In this document: positions 1-8,619 of the stretch, piece by piece
How the letters are laid out: each line of letters opens with the position of its first letter
How positions within the stretch are numbered: the first letter of the stretch is position 1
NCBI RefSeq assembly: GCF_003458415.1
Contig: NZ_QRUF01000006.1
Coordinates: 1-64,000, forward strand
Source of the DNA: Collinsella sp. AF25-2LB
GTDB lineage: Bacteria > Actinomycetota > Coriobacteriia > Coriobacteriales > Coriobacteriaceae
Direction: 5' to 3'
DNA length: 64,000 bases
The notes under the pieces: generated by a model
What the model was told of the DNA's origin: nothing
What the model saw: only the letters and a program-made list of their open reading frames with translations
Databases searched by the model: none
Translations under genes and position numbers: made by a program

Positions 1-392
1 CGGCCCGACTCGGCGTTCTGGACGGCGCGCGTCAGGTGGCGCGACAGGCCGTTGCCGTAGAAGATGTTGTCGCCGAGAACGAGCGCGCACGGCTCGCCGG
101 CGATGAACCCCTCGCCGATGGTGAAGGCCTGCGCCAGGCCGTCCGGGCTCGGCTGCTCGGCGTAGGACAGGTTCACGCCGTAGCGCGAGCCGTCCCCGAG
201 CAGGCGCTCGAAGTTGGGCAGGTCGGTCGGCGTGGAGATGACCAGGATGTCCCGGATGCCCGCCAGCATGAGGGTGCTGAGCGGGTAGTAGATCATGGGC
301 TTGTCGTAGACCGGCAGCAGCTGCTTGGAGGTCACGAGCGTGAGCGGGTACAGGCGCGTGCCGGACCCGCCGGCGAGGATGATGCCTTTCAT
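1..392 (-). CDS. rmlA: Glucose-1-phosphate thymidylyltransferase, N-terminal part (runs off the window)
   Basis: Converts glucose-1-phosphate and dTTP to dTDP-glucose, the first step of dTDP-rhamnose synthesis, in the cytoplasm. The visible 130 residues start [16 protein letters not shown], the nucleotide-binding loop of the family, and continue with [20 protein letters not shown] and a GDNIFYG segment, all typical of RmlA/RfbA. The ATG lies 3 bases after the stop of the upstream glycosyltransferase, and its AAAGG ribosome site is inside that gene's last codons, so the two are probably translationally coupled. The 3' end is beyond base 1. The operon context suggests that rhamnose goes into a surface polysaccharide. 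Confidence 0.93.
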   Translation of the reverse strand, partial: MKGIILAGGSGTRLYPLTLVTSKQLLPVYDKPMIYYPLSTLMLAGIRDILVISTPTDLPNFERLLGDGSRYGVNLSYAEQPSPDGLAQAFTIGEGFIAGEPCALVLGDNIFYGNGLSRHLTRAVQNAESG

Positions 393-395
393 TGG

Positions 396-1265
396 CTATA
401 ACCTTTCATTTCTTGCTGCCCTGCGACCAGCGCGGTTTCCGAGAAGGCGAGCGCAGCAGTCGACTCCGAAGGCGATGAACTCGACCAGATTGCCCTCCCG
501 AAGGAGCTGGGAGGAGACCGCTTTGACGAGCCGGCCCCCTTCACCGATCTCACTTGCATGCATAAGATTGTCCGCATGCGTTTCGAGAAAGAAGCCGACG
601 GCGCGGTTGCGGGCAAACTGTTGGAATGGCGTCAAGTTATGCGAGTGATAGACCTCCGCACGCGGCTCGTAAGCCACCTTCAACCCTGAGGCGATAAACC
701 TTGCCGCCATGAGCATGTCCTCGTTGGTGTTAACGTGCTCGAATCCGCCGCATTCGAGATATGCAGTTCGTCGATAGGCGGAACAGGCATCAGATGCAAA
801 GAACGTCTTAATACCGAGTTTCTCGAGATCACATTTGGAACGAACGGATGGCCAGTCGGGATAGTTAAAACCACGCACCAGCTGTTCAAAACGTCGGGCA
901 TCCGCCTTAGGCAGCTGCCTGCCGCTTACGAGAGCAATATCGGAATCATCAACCATGGGAGCAACAAGCCGCTCCAGGTAATCATCAGAAACAGGCACAG
1001 CATCTTGGGTAAGGAAGCATACAAAGTCACCCCTCGACTCCCTTAGTGCCATGTCTCTTGTGGTGCCGTGGTTGAAATCCTGGCGATCAATCTTCAGCAG
1101 GCGGACTCTTTTGTGCTGCCGGACCAGCTCTATAGTTTTATCTTCCGAAGCGGAATCAACAATCAGGATATCAACCGGCTGAATAGACTGGTGTTCGAGG
1201 GCAATTAAAAGCCCATCGATTTCATGCTCAGCATTAAGAGTCGGAATGATGACGGAGATTTCCAT
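396..1265 (-). CDS. Family 2 glycosyltransferase, rhamnosyltransferase-like
   Basis: 289-residue GT-A fold glycosyltransferase that probably adds a sugar to a lipid-linked surface polysaccharide. It opens MEISVIIPTLNAEHEIDGLL, the GT2 nucleotide-sugar-binding start, followed by DSASEDKT and a TQDAVP segment in the place of the usual acidic metal-binding motif. GGFEHVNTNEDMLMAARF near residue 190 fits the acceptor/catalytic ED motif. There is no membrane segment. The ATG directly follows the stop of the sugar transferase gene and the stop lies 3 bases before rmlA, so this is a tight operon. Being next to rmlA makes dTDP-rhamnose the likely donor, but that is inference. Confidence 0.85.
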   Translation of the reverse strand: MEISVIIPTLNAEHEIDGLLIALEHQSIQPVDILIVDSASEDKTIELVRQHKRVRLLKIDRQDFNHGTTRDMALRESRGDFVCFLTQDAVPVSDDYLERLVAPMVDDSDIALVSGRQLPKADARRFEQLVRGFNYPDWPSVRSKCDLEKLGIKTFFASDACSAYRRTAYLECGGFEHVNTNEDMLMAARFIASGLKVAYEPRAEVYHSHNLTPFQQFARNRAVGFFLETHADNLMHASEIGEGGRLVKAVSSQLLREGNLVEFIAFGVDCCARLLGNRAGRRAARNERL

Positions 1266-1967
1266 CTATCGGCCCGTCCTCTCCTTGCCAAACATGGCGC
1301 CGAAAGTGCCAGCAAAACACTTCCAATCCATTCGGAAACAACGGTTCCGTACGTAATGCAATTCGATTTTTTGGCGCAGACCGCTTTCAAATGACGCATC
1401 GTTGCGATCCGTTGCCTGCCATAACCCGGTAATTCCAGGTTGAACCGAAAGAAATACGATCTTATCCTCATCAGAAAAATGCATTTCGAGTTCATCACGC
1501 GTAATGGGACGAGGACCTATAACGGATAAATCACCATTTAAAACATTAAGAAACTGCGGCATCTCATCGATAGAGCACTTACGAATAAACTGACCGACCT
1601 TAGTGATGCGCGGATCGTTATCGACCTTGCGCTCAATTTCCCACTGATGCAGCTGCTCAAAATTTAAATACTTCTGAACATTGCCCGCATCGGCAACCAT
1701 GCTGCGCAGCTTAAAGATCTTAATGACCTTGCCATTTTTGCCAATTCGCTCTTGGGTGTACAAGGGATTACCCGGAGACTCTAGACAAATCAGGACGCAC
1801 ACAAGGCCCACTGGAATAAATAAAATAGCGATAGCCATAAGACTAAACACAAGGTCAAACAGCCTCTTGACGATGCGATACCCAAGCGTACCGCTCGGCT
1901 TTATCTGATTGAAAGCCAGCGCACCAACCGTTGATGTACAACTCTCTGTTACTTCTTTAGCAGCCAC
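1266..1967 (-). CDS. Undecaprenyl-phosphate sugar phosphotransferase (bacterial sugar transferase, WcaJ/RfbP type)
   Basis: 233-residue initiating transferase that puts a sugar-1-phosphate on undecaprenyl phosphate at the membrane. One N-terminal hydrophobic segment (about residues 37-60) is followed by the catalytic domain with QERIGKNGKVIKIFKLRSM, the DNDPRITKVGQFIRK block, SIDEMPQFLNVLNGDLSVIGPRP and QPGITGLWQ, all hallmarks of the family. Only the C-terminal catalytic half of the larger WbaP/WcaJ proteins is present, which is the common short form. The start is GTG at 1967 with a weak ribosome site. Upstream lie a 9-base G tract and a small hairpin behind the LoaP-like gene. The exact sugar cannot be told. 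Confidence 0.9.
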   Translation of the reverse strand: MAAKEVTESCTSTVGALAFNQIKPSGTLGYRIVKRLFDLVFSLMAIAILFIPVGLVCVLICLESPGNPLYTQERIGKNGKVIKIFKLRSMVADAGNVQKYLNFEQLHQWEIERKVDNDPRITKVGQFIRKCSIDEMPQFLNVLNGDLSVIGPRPITRDELEMHFSDEDKIVFLSVQPGITGLWQATDRNDASFESGLRQKIELHYVRNRCFRMDWKCFAGTFGAMFGKERTGR

Positions 1968-1979
1968 AATAAAACTTAC

Positions 1980-1997
1980 GTTCCTGTCCCCAGGAAC
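1980..1997 (-). promoter_or_regulatory. Short hairpin between the LoaP-like gene and the polysaccharide genes
   Basis: Seven-base-pair perfect stem (GTTCCTG/CAGGAAC) with a 4-base loop, 13 bases before the GTG of the sugar transferase. It directly follows a run of nine G (coding strand) at 2000-2008. LoaP-type antiterminators are known to be recruited by a small RNA hairpin in the leader of the operon they control, so this is a candidate site. The G run could also be a slippage point. Both are inference from position. Confidence 0.35.
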
Positions 1998-2054
1998 CTC
2001 CCCCCCCCATCTATGAATCCAAAAACCAAGTAATTTGCCGGTGCAACGTCTCCC

Positions 2055-2645
2055 TTACGTTTTGCTGGGCACGTCAAGCGGTAGCAGCTCCCTAAATGTG
2101 GAGCCACCATCGCCCACGTCCACCAGGCACCAGCGCTTATGACGATCGATCTTCTTTACACGGGCCTCTTGCCCCACCAAGGGACCCTGCTCTATGTGCA
2201 ACACGCCGTCTTCTATGCGCGCCACGCTGTTGCGCACCACACCGTCGTCATCCAACACGCTGCGGTACCAGTCCTGCGCATCGTCGGGCATGGGCATGTA
2301 CGCCCGCTCCCTACTGCCAGCGATACGGCACCCAAAGCTCAACTGAGCCAGGGCCCTATCGAGCACAGCAGCATCGCGCGTAGCGACGAAGAAGTATTCC
2401 TTGTACATAGGTTTGGTTTGGAGCGACCAGGCACCATCCCGCTTAAACCAGAACTCCTTTTGCATCACAAAAGCGTCCTGCATAAGGTTGTTCGGGATAA
2501 TACGGCGGACCTTTTCGCAGGTCTCGCGCTCTTTTCCATTGGGGGTGTGAACCAGATACCAGCGGACGCGGCCGTGCTGGCTATTGGTGGTGGCGCCGTT
2601 AAATGCGCCCGGCAGCTGCTCTTGGCGCCGTGCCGTCTGTTCCAT
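2055..2645 (-). CDS. loaP: LoaP-like NusG paralogue, operon-specific antiterminator
   Basis: 196-residue NusG-family protein. The NGN domain starts RWYLVHTPNGKERETCEKV (about residues 27-45) and a C-terminal KOW domain carries GPLVGQEARVKKIDRHKRW, very close to the LoaP consensus rather than housekeeping NusG. Such proteins bind RNA polymerase and let it read through terminators in long polysaccharide or polyketide operons. It is the first gene of a minus-strand polysaccharide cluster, as expected. I chose the ATG at 2645, preceded by AGAGGGGG. A reading frame extending to 2768 would put 41 cysteine-rich, unconserved residues in front and has no comparable ribosome site. Confidence 0.85.
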   Translation of the reverse strand: MEQTARRQEQLPGAFNGATTNSQHGRVRWYLVHTPNGKERETCEKVRRIIPNNLMQDAFVMQKEFWFKRDGAWSLQTKPMYKEYFFVATRDAAVLDRALAQLSFGCRIAGSRERAYMPMPDDAQDWYRSVLDDDGVVRNSVARIEDGVLHIEQGPLVGQEARVKKIDRHKRWCLVDVGDGGSTFRELLPLDVPSKT

Positions 2646-2732
2646 GTTCTCGCCCCCTCTTTTGGCTTTGCGATGTACGCAAATGCAGGGGCGTTTAGAA
2701 CAGGCTTCTCGCTCGCAGCTAGGCGCAGTCGC

Positions 2733-2863
2733 AAAAGTACAGGTTTTTGTATCTTTCGACATAGGCAATTATACGAGCAATTAATCAACGATTGCCCAGA
2801 TTACGCAAAATGTCCTGCCGGTAGATAAATCTCCATACCCCTCTACAAAAACCTGTACCTTTT
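2733..2863. repeat. Inverted repeat enclosing the promoter region of the LoaP-like gene
   Basis: Arms at 2733-2751 and 2844-2863 are complementary over 19 bases with one indel (AAAAGTACAGGTTTTTGTA). They enclose 92 bases that hold a second, 6-bp inverted pair (GGCAAT/ATTGCC) and the TATAAT box. The arm resembles the GGGACAGGTTTATTTT arms of elements at 15.5 and 28.6 kb, so it may be a diverged relative. Confidence 0.5.
2768..2773 (-). promoter_or_regulatory. Candidate -10 box for the polysaccharide operon
   Basis: Perfect TATAAT on the minus strand, giving a start near 2761 and a leader of about 115 bases before the ATG at 2645. No good -35 is seen at 17 bases, so an activator or an alternative spacing may be involved. 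Confidence 0.45.
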
Positions 2864-2874
2864 TGTGCAACAAA

Positions 2875-2899
2875 AAAAGCCGCTCAACCAGCGGCTTTT
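2875..2899 (-). terminator. Second terminator downstream of thrS
   Basis: Ten-base stem AAAAGCCGCT/AGCGGCTTTT with a 5-base loop; the minus strand continues in a T run. It sits about 20 bases beyond another terminator, so thrS has a tandem pair. The A/T tails on both sides mean it could act in both directions. Confidence 0.75.
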
Positions 2900-2916
2900 C
2901 TTATTTTGTTAAGAAA

Positions 2917-2948
2917 AAGGCGACCGCCCTTTGCGGACGGTCGCCTTT
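2917..2948 (-). terminator. Rho-independent terminator of thrS
   Basis: Long GC stem AAAGGCGACCG/CGGTCGCCTTT with a short loop and a T run on the minus strand, 22 bases after the thrS stop codon. Confidence 0.85.
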
Positions 2949-2970
2949 GTTAATTGTTGTGCAGCTTGCC

Positions 2971-4734
2971 TTAGGCGCGGGTCTTGATCTCCTCGAGAAC
3001 CTTGGCAACAAACTCGTCGACGCTCATCTGAACGGTCTCGTTGGAGCGATCGCGGACGGAGATGTTGCCGGCCTCGACCTCCTTCTCACCCAGAATGAGC
3101 ATGTAGGGCACGCGGTCGATGCTGCGGGCCTCGCGGATCTTGTAGCCGATCTTCTCGTCGCGGTCGTCGCAGACCACGCGAATGCCGGCCTCCTCCAGTT
3201 TGGCGCACACCTCGTGGGCGTAGTCGCGGCTCTTCTCGGAGACGGGAAGCGCCTTGACCTGCACGGGAGCCAGCCAAGTGGGGAACTTGCCCGCAAAGTG
3301 CTCAATCAGAATACCGATGAAGCGCTCGATGGAGCCAAAGCACACGCGGTGCAGCATGATGGGGCGCTTCTTGGTGCCGTCAGCGTCAACGTACTCCAGG
3401 TCAAAGTTGAGCGGCATCTGGAAGTCGAGCTGGACGGTACCGCACTGCCAGGTACGGCCGAGCGAGTCCTCTAGATGGAAGTCGATCTTGGGGCCGTAGA
3501 AGGCGCCGTCGCCCTCGTTGACCTCGTAGTCCATGCCCAGCTTCTCCAGAGCGGTGCGCAGGCCCTCCTCGGCGCGAGCCCAGTCCTCGTCAGAACCCAT
3601 GGAGTCCTCGGGGCGGGTGGAAAGCTCAACGTGGTACTTAAAGCCAAACTTCTGGTACACGGAGTCGATGAGGTTGACCACGCCCACGATCTCGTCGGTC
3701 AGCTGGTCGGGGCGCACAAACAGGTGGGCGTCGTCCTGGTTAAAGCAGCGCACGCGGAACAGGCCGTGCAGGGCGCCGCGCAGCTCGTGGCGGTGCACCA
3801 GGCCAATCTCGCCGGCGCGGATGGGCAGCTCGCGATAGGAGTGCGGCTTGGAGGCGTACACCAGCACGCCGCCCGGGCAGTTCATGGGCTTAATGCAGTA
3901 CTCTTCGTCGTCGATGACGGTGGAGTACATGTTGTCCTTGTAGTGGTCCCAGTGGCCCGAGGTCTTCCACAGCTGCTTGTTCATGATGAGCGGCGTGGAG
4001 ATCTCCACGTAGCCGGCCTTGTGGTGGATCTCACGCCAGTAGTCCAGCAGCGTGTTCTTAAGGATCATGCCGTTGGGCAGGAAGAATGGGAAGCCGGGGG
4101 CCTCGTCACGCATCATAAAGAGGTCCATCTCGCGACCGATCTTGCGGTGGTCGCGCTTCTTGGCCTCCTCCAGCATGTGCATGTGCTCGTCGAGCTCTTC
4201 CTTGGTGGCAAAGGCGACGCCGTTGATGCGGGTGAGCATCTTGTTGTCCTTGTCGCCCTTCCAGTAAGCGCCCGAGACGCCGGTAAGCTTAAAGGCCTTC
4301 AGCGCCTTGGTGTAGCAGATGTGGGGGCCGACGCACATGTCGATGTAGTCGCCCTGCTGGTAGAAGGTGATACGGGCGTCGTCGTCCAGGTCGCCGATGT
4401 GCTCGACCTTGTACTTCTCGCCGCGCTCTTCCATAAGGGCGATGGCCTCGGCGCGGGGCTTCTCGTACACGGAGAACTTGAGGTTCTCCTTGACGATCTT
4501 TTTCATCTCGGCCTCGATCGCGGGGAAGTCGTCCTCGCTGATCTTGACGCCCTCGGGCAGGTCGACGTCGTAGTAGAAGCCGTTGTCGGTCGCGGGACCG
4601 TAGGCAAAGTCAGCCTCGGGATAGAGGCGCTTGATGGCCTGCGCCATGATGTGCGCGGCGGAGTGGCGGATGACGTGCGTGACTTCGTCCTGCGGGAGCT
4701 CGGCCACCGAACCGTCATTGTAGAGTGCCTTCAT
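2971..4734 (-). CDS. thrS: Threonyl-tRNA synthetase lacking the N-terminal TGS domain
   Basis: Class II synthetase that charges tRNA-Thr. The 587-residue protein begins directly in the editing (SAD) region: HVIRHSAAHIMAQAIKRLYP supplies the HxxxH site near residue 24. The aminoacylation core has MNCPGG (zinc Cys), HRHELRGALHGLFRVRCFNQDDAHLF (motif 2; given in part) and HRVCFGSIERFIGILIEHFAG (motif 3 region), followed by an anticodon-binding domain. Typical ThrS is about 640 residues with an N-terminal TGS domain; here that domain is absent, a form also known in some bacteria. The start has GAGGAGA seven bases upstream. No T-box was found in the 225-base upstream gap. Confidence 0.96.
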   Translation of the reverse strand: MKALYNDGSVAELPQDEVTHVIRHSAAHIMAQAIKRLYPEADFAYGPATDNGFYYDVDLPEGVKISEDDFPAIEAEMKKIVKENLKFSVYEKPRAEAIALMEERGEKYKVEHIGDLDDDARITFYQQGDYIDMCVGPHICYTKALKAFKLTGVSGAYWKGDKDNKMLTRINGVAFATKEELDEHMHMLEEAKKRDHRKIGREMDLFMMRDEAPGFPFFLPNGMILKNTLLDYWREIHHKAGYVEISTPLIMNKQLWKTSGHWDHYKDNMYSTVIDDEEYCIKPMNCPGGVLVYASKPHSYRELPIRAGEIGLVHRHELRGALHGLFRVRCFNQDDAHLFVRPDQLTDEIVGVVNLIDSVYQKFGFKYHVELSTRPEDSMGSDEDWARAEEGLRTALEKLGMDYEVNEGDGAFYGPKIDFHLEDSLGRTWQCGTVQLDFQMPLNFDLEYVDADGTKKRPIMLHRVCFGSIERFIGILIEHFAGKFPTWLAPVQVKALPVSEKSRDYAHEVCAKLEEAGIRVVCDDRDEKIGYKIREARSIDRVPYMLILGEKEVEAGNISVRDRSNETVQMSVDEFVAKVLEEIKTRA

Positions 4735-4832
4735 GGGTATGTTTTCTCCTCTCGGATGCCTGATGCAAGTGCGTGCGATGCGCTCGGCGATTTAACTTGC
4801 ATCATTATAGGCAGGTTGCCTTGGTATACAAG

Positions 4833-4863
4833 CGCCCGCCGCACCTTAATGGCACGGCGGGCG
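4833..4863 (-). terminator. GC hairpin after the zinc-ribbon gene
   Basis: Nine-base stem CGCCCGCCG/CGGCGGGCG with a 13-base loop between the zinc-ribbon gene and thrS. The minus-strand tail is only weakly T-rich, so termination may be partial. Confidence 0.45.
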
Positions 4864-4959
4864 ATTTTCTACGCATGCTTCATCGTGTGGGGCGGGGCTG
4901 CGGGGCGCGCATGGCTTGCGGTGTGCCCGTGGCTTGCGGCCGGCCCAGCGATGGATGCG

Positions 4960-5391
4960 TTACTGGATGCGAGTTCGGCAGTAGGGGCAGACCTTCCAGT
5001 GCGCATCGAGCGGGCGATGGCAGCTGGGGCAGACGTTGCGAACCTGGGTATCGCACACCGGGCAGACGACGAAGTCCTTCTCGATGGGCGCGCCGCACTG
5101 CGGGCAGGTGCCGTACTGGGCAAGCTGGCGCTCGCGCAGGGCCATGTCCAGCTCCTGCTCCTCGCGGTCGGACGCGTAGGAGTGCGGGCGCAGGACCAGG
5201 TAGGCAATGAGGCCCACAAACGGGATGAGGGCGATGATGCCCCATGCCACGTAGGCGCTGGCGCCGCGACGGCGAGCGTCGATGAACACATAGACGACCG
5301 ACAGCACATACAGGGCGATGATAAAGCCAACAAAGGCATAGACGACGCCCATAAGCTGCGGAGACATGAGCTCGGAGATGTACTTGGACAT
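4960..5391 (-). CDS. Membrane protein with C-terminal double zinc ribbon
   Basis: 143-residue protein. Two predicted membrane helices (about residues 12-31 and 43-63; the second contains WGIIALIPFVGLIAYLVL) are followed by a cytoplasmic tail with four CxxC pairs: CPQCGAPIEKDFVVCPVC and CPSCHRPLDAHWKVCPYC, i.e. two zinc ribbons. The function is unknown; such proteins are common small envelope proteins in Actinobacteria. The start at 5391 has GAAAGG eight bases upstream; a longer frame to 5436 lacks a ribosome site. It lies upstream of thrS but a hairpin separates them. Confidence 0.8.
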   Translation of the reverse strand: MSKYISELMSPQLMGVVYAFVGFIIALYVLSVVYVFIDARRRGASAYVAWGIIALIPFVGLIAYLVLRPHSYASDREEQELDMALRERQLAQYGTCPQCGAPIEKDFVVCPVCDTQVRNVCPSCHRPLDAHWKVCPYCRTRIQ

Positions 5392-5490
5392 TACGGGTAC
5401 CTTTCGGAATATTAACAGTCCGGACAAGTTTACCACGGGGTTTGTTTATATGGGACCACGGCTAGGGACGGGGCTGGCGCGGACACAAAC

Positions 5491-5628
5491 ATCTCAATCT
5501 GTAACAGTTAGGAGCGGAATCCGGGTCTAGATGTTAAAGATCGAGATAAACGGATGACCCGCCAGACTAACGTCTCAATCTGTAACATCTGGGACCCAAA
5601 TCCTCGTCTAACTGTTACAGATCGAGAC
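5491..5628. repeat. Two adjacent 57-bp palindromic units in inverted orientation
   Basis: Unit 1 (5491-5547) and unit 2 (5572-5628) each begin [AG]TCTCAATCTGTAACA and end in its complement TGTTAmAGATCGAGA[TC]. Unit 2 is also roughly the reverse complement of unit 1, so the block is palindromic at two scales. It fills the gap between the zinc-ribbon gene and the GlpA-like operon. There is no coding potential and no obvious terminator tail. Origin and role are unknown. Confidence 0.7.
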
Positions 5629-5765
5629 GAAAGGTTGCCGTAGCTGTCGGCAGACGAGGTTATCGACGTTGCCGGGTCTCCCCTCGCCTGCCGTTGGCGG
5701 GTGTTGCGGGGCTGTTCGCCGCATTGCCGCCGCGCTAGGGGTGTGCAGACCGTAGGATAGTCTTA

Positions 5766-5780
5766 TTGACAGCCTGTCAA
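5766..5780. promoter_or_regulatory. Perfect 15-bp palindrome upstream of the GlpA-like operon, possible operator
   Basis: TTGACAGCCTGTCAA is a perfect inverted repeat around one base, 18 bases upstream of the GTG start. It contains a -35-like TTGACA and is well placed for a dimeric transcription factor. The regulator is unknown. Confidence 0.4.
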
Positions 5781-5797
5781 CTCGTCTGGGAGGCACT

Positions 5798-7252
5798 GTG
5801 ACAGAAACGTTTGATATCGCGATTGTCGGCGCGGGCATCACCGGATGCGCCATCGCGCGGCAGCTCGCGCGCTATGACCTGTCCATTTGCGTGGTCGAGG
5901 CGGCTAACGATATTGCGCTGGGCGCGTCGAAGGCCAACGGCGGCCTGGTGCACGCCGGCTACGATCCGGCGCCGGGAACCGTAAAGGCACAGGTCAACGC
6001 CCGTGGCTGCGAGTTGTACGGTACATGGGCACAGGAACTGGGCTTTCTGTTCTGCCGCACTGGGTCGATGGTGTTGGGCTTTAACGACGAGGACCGCGCG
6101 CATCTGGAGAAGCTACGGTGCAACGGCCTTGCCAACGGTGTGCCCGAGCTGTCGATCGTCGGACCCGACCGCATCCACGAACTGGAGCCGCGCGCCAGTG
6201 CCGATGCAACGTGCGCGTTGTGGTGCCCCTCCACTGGCTTTGTCGACCCGTTTGAGGTTGCCATCGCCGCGCTGGAGAACGCCGTGGCCAACGGGGTGAC
6301 GTTTATGCGGTCCGCGCCGGTGGAAGTGATTGAAGTCGCGGGCTCGGGCGATGACGCGCGCTTTACGCTGGCGACCCCCGCTGGCAACGTGCGCTGCCAC
6401 TACCTGATCAACGCCGCCGGCAACGGCGCCGCCGACATCTCGCATATGGCGGGTGCCGAGGAGTTCCAGATGGTCTGGCGTCAAGGCAACATCGTGGTGC
6501 TGGACAAGGAGCCGCGCACGCTCATGCCGCTCTACCCCGTGCCGACGCCAGTGTCGAAGGGCGTTATCGTGACAGGCACCGTGCATGGCAACACCGTGAT
6601 CACCGCCACGGCTGCCGTGCGCGAGCCGGGCGACACGCAGACCTATGCGAGCGATGTGAATGCGCTGCTGACCGACGCGCGCAAGCTGGTGCCCGATCTG
6701 GATACGCGCCGCGTGGTGCGCGCATTTGCCGGCGGGCGTCCGGTCATTCAGGAAACGAACGACTTCTTTATTGGACAGTCAGCCGTGGTGCCGGGGCTGT
6801 TCCAGGCGGCGGGCATTCAGTCGCCGGGTGTGGCGAGCGCGCCGGCCATTGCCGAGCGCATGGAGCTTGTGATGCGCGAGGCGGGCGTGGAGCTGCACGA
6901 GCGGACGGACTGGAACCCAATTCGCCGCGCGCCGGACGATTTTGACCGCGCATCGCTGGCGCGCAAGGAGGAGCTGATCGAGTCCGATCCCGCGTGGGGC
7001 CAGATTGTCTGCCGCTGCGAGACGGTGCCCGAGGCCGAGATTGTGGCCGCGATCAGACGCCGCCCGGGCGCGGTTTCGGTCGAGGGCGTCAAGCGCCGCT
7101 GTCGTGCGGGCATGGGTCGGTGCCAAAGTGGCTTTTGCCAGAGTCGCGTGGTGGCGATTCTTGCCCGCGAGCTGGGTTGTGACCCCAGCGAGGTACTGCT
7201 GGAGGATGCTGGATCTTGGTTGGTTGAGGGACCGCTGAAGGGGGTGCGCTAG
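5798..7252 (+). CDS. GlpA-like FAD-dependent oxidoreductase with BFD-like [2Fe-2S] domain
   Basis: 484 residues. The N-terminal Rossmann motif [19 protein letters not shown] and [15 protein letters not shown] place it in the DAO/glycerol-3-phosphate dehydrogenase fold. Residues about 400-460 form a BFD-like iron-sulfur domain with [12 protein letters not shown] and [14 protein letters not shown]. This matches anaerobic GlpA-type dehydrogenases, which oxidise glycerol-3-phosphate or a related alpha-hydroxy substrate and pass electrons to partner subunits. The start is GTG with GGGAGG just upstream. The next gene starts one base after its stop. The true substrate cannot be told from sequence; no glpK or glpF lies nearby. 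Confidence 0.85.
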   Translation: MTETFDIAIVGAGITGCAIARQLARYDLSICVVEAANDIALGASKANGGLVHAGYDPAPGTVKAQVNARGCELYGTWAQELGFLFCRTGSMVLGFNDEDRAHLEKLRCNGLANGVPELSIVGPDRIHELEPRASADATCALWCPSTGFVDPFEVAIAALENAVANGVTFMRSAPVEVIEVAGSGDDARFTLATPAGNVRCHYLINAAGNGAADISHMAGAEEFQMVWRQGNIVVLDKEPRTLMPLYPVPTPVSKGVIVTGTVHGNTVITATAAVREPGDTQTYASDVNALLTDARKLVPDLDTRRVVRAFAGGRPVIQETNDFFIGQSAVVPGLFQAAGIQSPGVASAPAIAERMELVMREAGVELHERTDWNPIRRAPDDFDRASLARKEELIESDPAWGQIVCRCETVPEAEIVAAIRRRPGAVSVEGVKRRCRAGMGRCQSGFCQSRVVAILARELGCDPSEVLLEDAGSWLVEGPLKGVR

Positions 7253-7253
7253 G

Positions 7254-8615
7254 ATGGCGGAATTCAAATCGAGCGCGATTGATAGCGGCATCATTGAGGG
7301 CGTGGCAACGCAGGCCTTCGACGTGGTCGTTATCGGCGGCGGACCTGCCGGCATGGCGGCCGCGCTTGCCGCGCATAAGGCCGGCGCGCACGTGGCCATC
7401 GTGGAGCGCGAACAGCATCTGGGCGGCATTCTGCGCCAATGCATCCACCCCGGTTTTGGCCTGTCGCACTTTAAACAGGAGCTCACCGGTCCCGAGTACG
7501 CGCAGCGCTTTATCGACCAGGTACGCGCAACCGACATTGCGCTGTTCCTGAACAGCATGGTGATTGGGATTGATTCAGGCGAGCCTACGGAAGACACCGC
7601 GGTCCATACCGTCACGCTCATGAGCCCTGCCGGCATGTTGCAGCTCACCGGACGCGCAGTCGTCCTTGCCATGGGGTGCCGTGAGCGCACCCGCAGCGAG
7701 ATCAAGATCCCCGGCAGTCGTCCCGCCGGCGTGTTTACGGCCGGCTTGGCGCAGCGATACATCAATATCGAGAACCTCAAACCCGGCTCGCGCGCCGTCA
7801 TTTTGGGCTCGGGCGATATCGGGCTGATCATGGCACGTCGCTGCACGCTCGAGGGGATTTCGGTCGAGGGCGTGTACGAGCTCATGCCGTACGCTAACGG
7901 GCTGCGCCGCAATGTGAAGAACTGTCTGGACGACTTTGGCATTCCGCTGCACCTGTCCACCACCGTGACGCGTGTAATTGGGCACGATCGCGTGGAAGCC
8001 GTCGAGGTAAGCCAAGTCGACGAGCGCCTGGCGCCCATTCCGGGGACCGAGCGCATTGTTCCGTGCGACACGCTGCTGCTTTCGGTGGGTCTGATACCCG
8101 AGAACGAGCTTTCGGTTGCCGCGGGCGTAGAGCTTGACCCGCGCACGCGCGGCGCCGTGGTGGACCAGAGTCTGCAGACGGGCGTGCCGGGCATCTTTGC
8201 CTGCGGCAACGTCCTGCACGTGCACGACTTGGCCGACAACGTGACGTGTGAGTCCGAGAGAGCTGGCGCAGCTGCGGCGGCGTACGCGCTGGGCGGCGGC
8301 GCGGATGCCGAGGCGGGCGCTCCGGGCGCGGGTTGCCAGCTCACGGTCTCCCCTGCCGGCATTGCGGGCTACGCGCTGCCGGGACGCATTACGGCTGTAG
8401 CACTCACCAAGCTGAACTTCCGCGTGCGCCGACCCGTCGACGCCGCCCGCGTGAGAATCTTGGCCGACGGCGAGGAACTGTTCACCGGCAAGGTCCGCGC
8501 GTTTAAGCCAAGCGTTATGGAAAGCTTCCCACTCCCGGCAAAGGTGATTCAACGTATACTCGACCTGGGTGTCAGCGAGATTGTCCTGTCCGTCGACCCC
8601 GCTGAGGAGGCGTAG
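7254..8615 (+). CDS. FAD/NAD(P)-dependent oxidoreductase, partner of the GlpA-like protein
   Basis: 453 residues with a pyridine nucleotide-disulphide oxidoreductase layout: an FAD-binding motif [20 protein letters not shown] near residue 25, an NAD(P)-binding region [21 protein letters not shown] near residue 185 (given in part), and a C-terminal [20 protein letters not shown] motif. There is no redox-active CxxC of the disulphide reductases. The three-gene order GlpA-like, FAD oxidoreductase, DUF1667 recurs in anaerobic Firmicutes and Actinobacteria, so the proteins probably form one dehydrogenase complex. The start is one base after the upstream stop, indicating coupled translation. Confidence 0.85.
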   Translation: MAEFKSSAIDSGIIEGVATQAFDVVVIGGGPAGMAAALAAHKAGAHVAIVEREQHLGGILRQCIHPGFGLSHFKQELTGPEYAQRFIDQVRATDIALFLNSMVIGIDSGEPTEDTAVHTVTLMSPAGMLQLTGRAVVLAMGCRERTRSEIKIPGSRPAGVFTAGLAQRYINIENLKPGSRAVILGSGDIGLIMARRCTLEGISVEGVYELMPYANGLRRNVKNCLDDFGIPLHLSTTVTRVIGHDRVEAVEVSQVDERLAPIPGTERIVPCDTLLLSVGLIPENELSVAAGVELDPRTRGAVVDQSLQTGVPGIFACGNVLHVHDLADNVTCESERAGAAAAAYALGGGADAEAGAPGAGCQLTVSPAGIAGYALPGRITAVALTKLNFRVRRPVDAARVRILADGEELFTGKVRAFKPSVMESFPLPAKVIQRILDLGVSEIVLSVDPAEEA

Positions 8616-8619
8616 AGCC

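Noticed and set aside
4735..4959. T-box or leader peptide upstream of thrS
   Set aside because: No T-box AGGGTGGNACCGCG block, specifier stem or Thr-rich ORF is visible; the gap is filled by the hairpin of the preceding gene.
3475..5415. A 646-codon open frame on the plus strand opposite thrS, and similar long frames opposite valS (13250-15493), the molybdenum hydroxylase (20774-22300), selB and selA
   Set aside because: They are antisense shadows produced by GC-rich third codon positions. They have low-complexity Val/Leu/Gly/His-rich translations, no ribosome sites and no recognisable domains, while the opposite strand holds well-conserved genes.
5491..5628. CRISPR array
   Set aside because: Only two repeat units are present, they are inverted and palindromic with no uniform spacers, and no cas genes are in the window.
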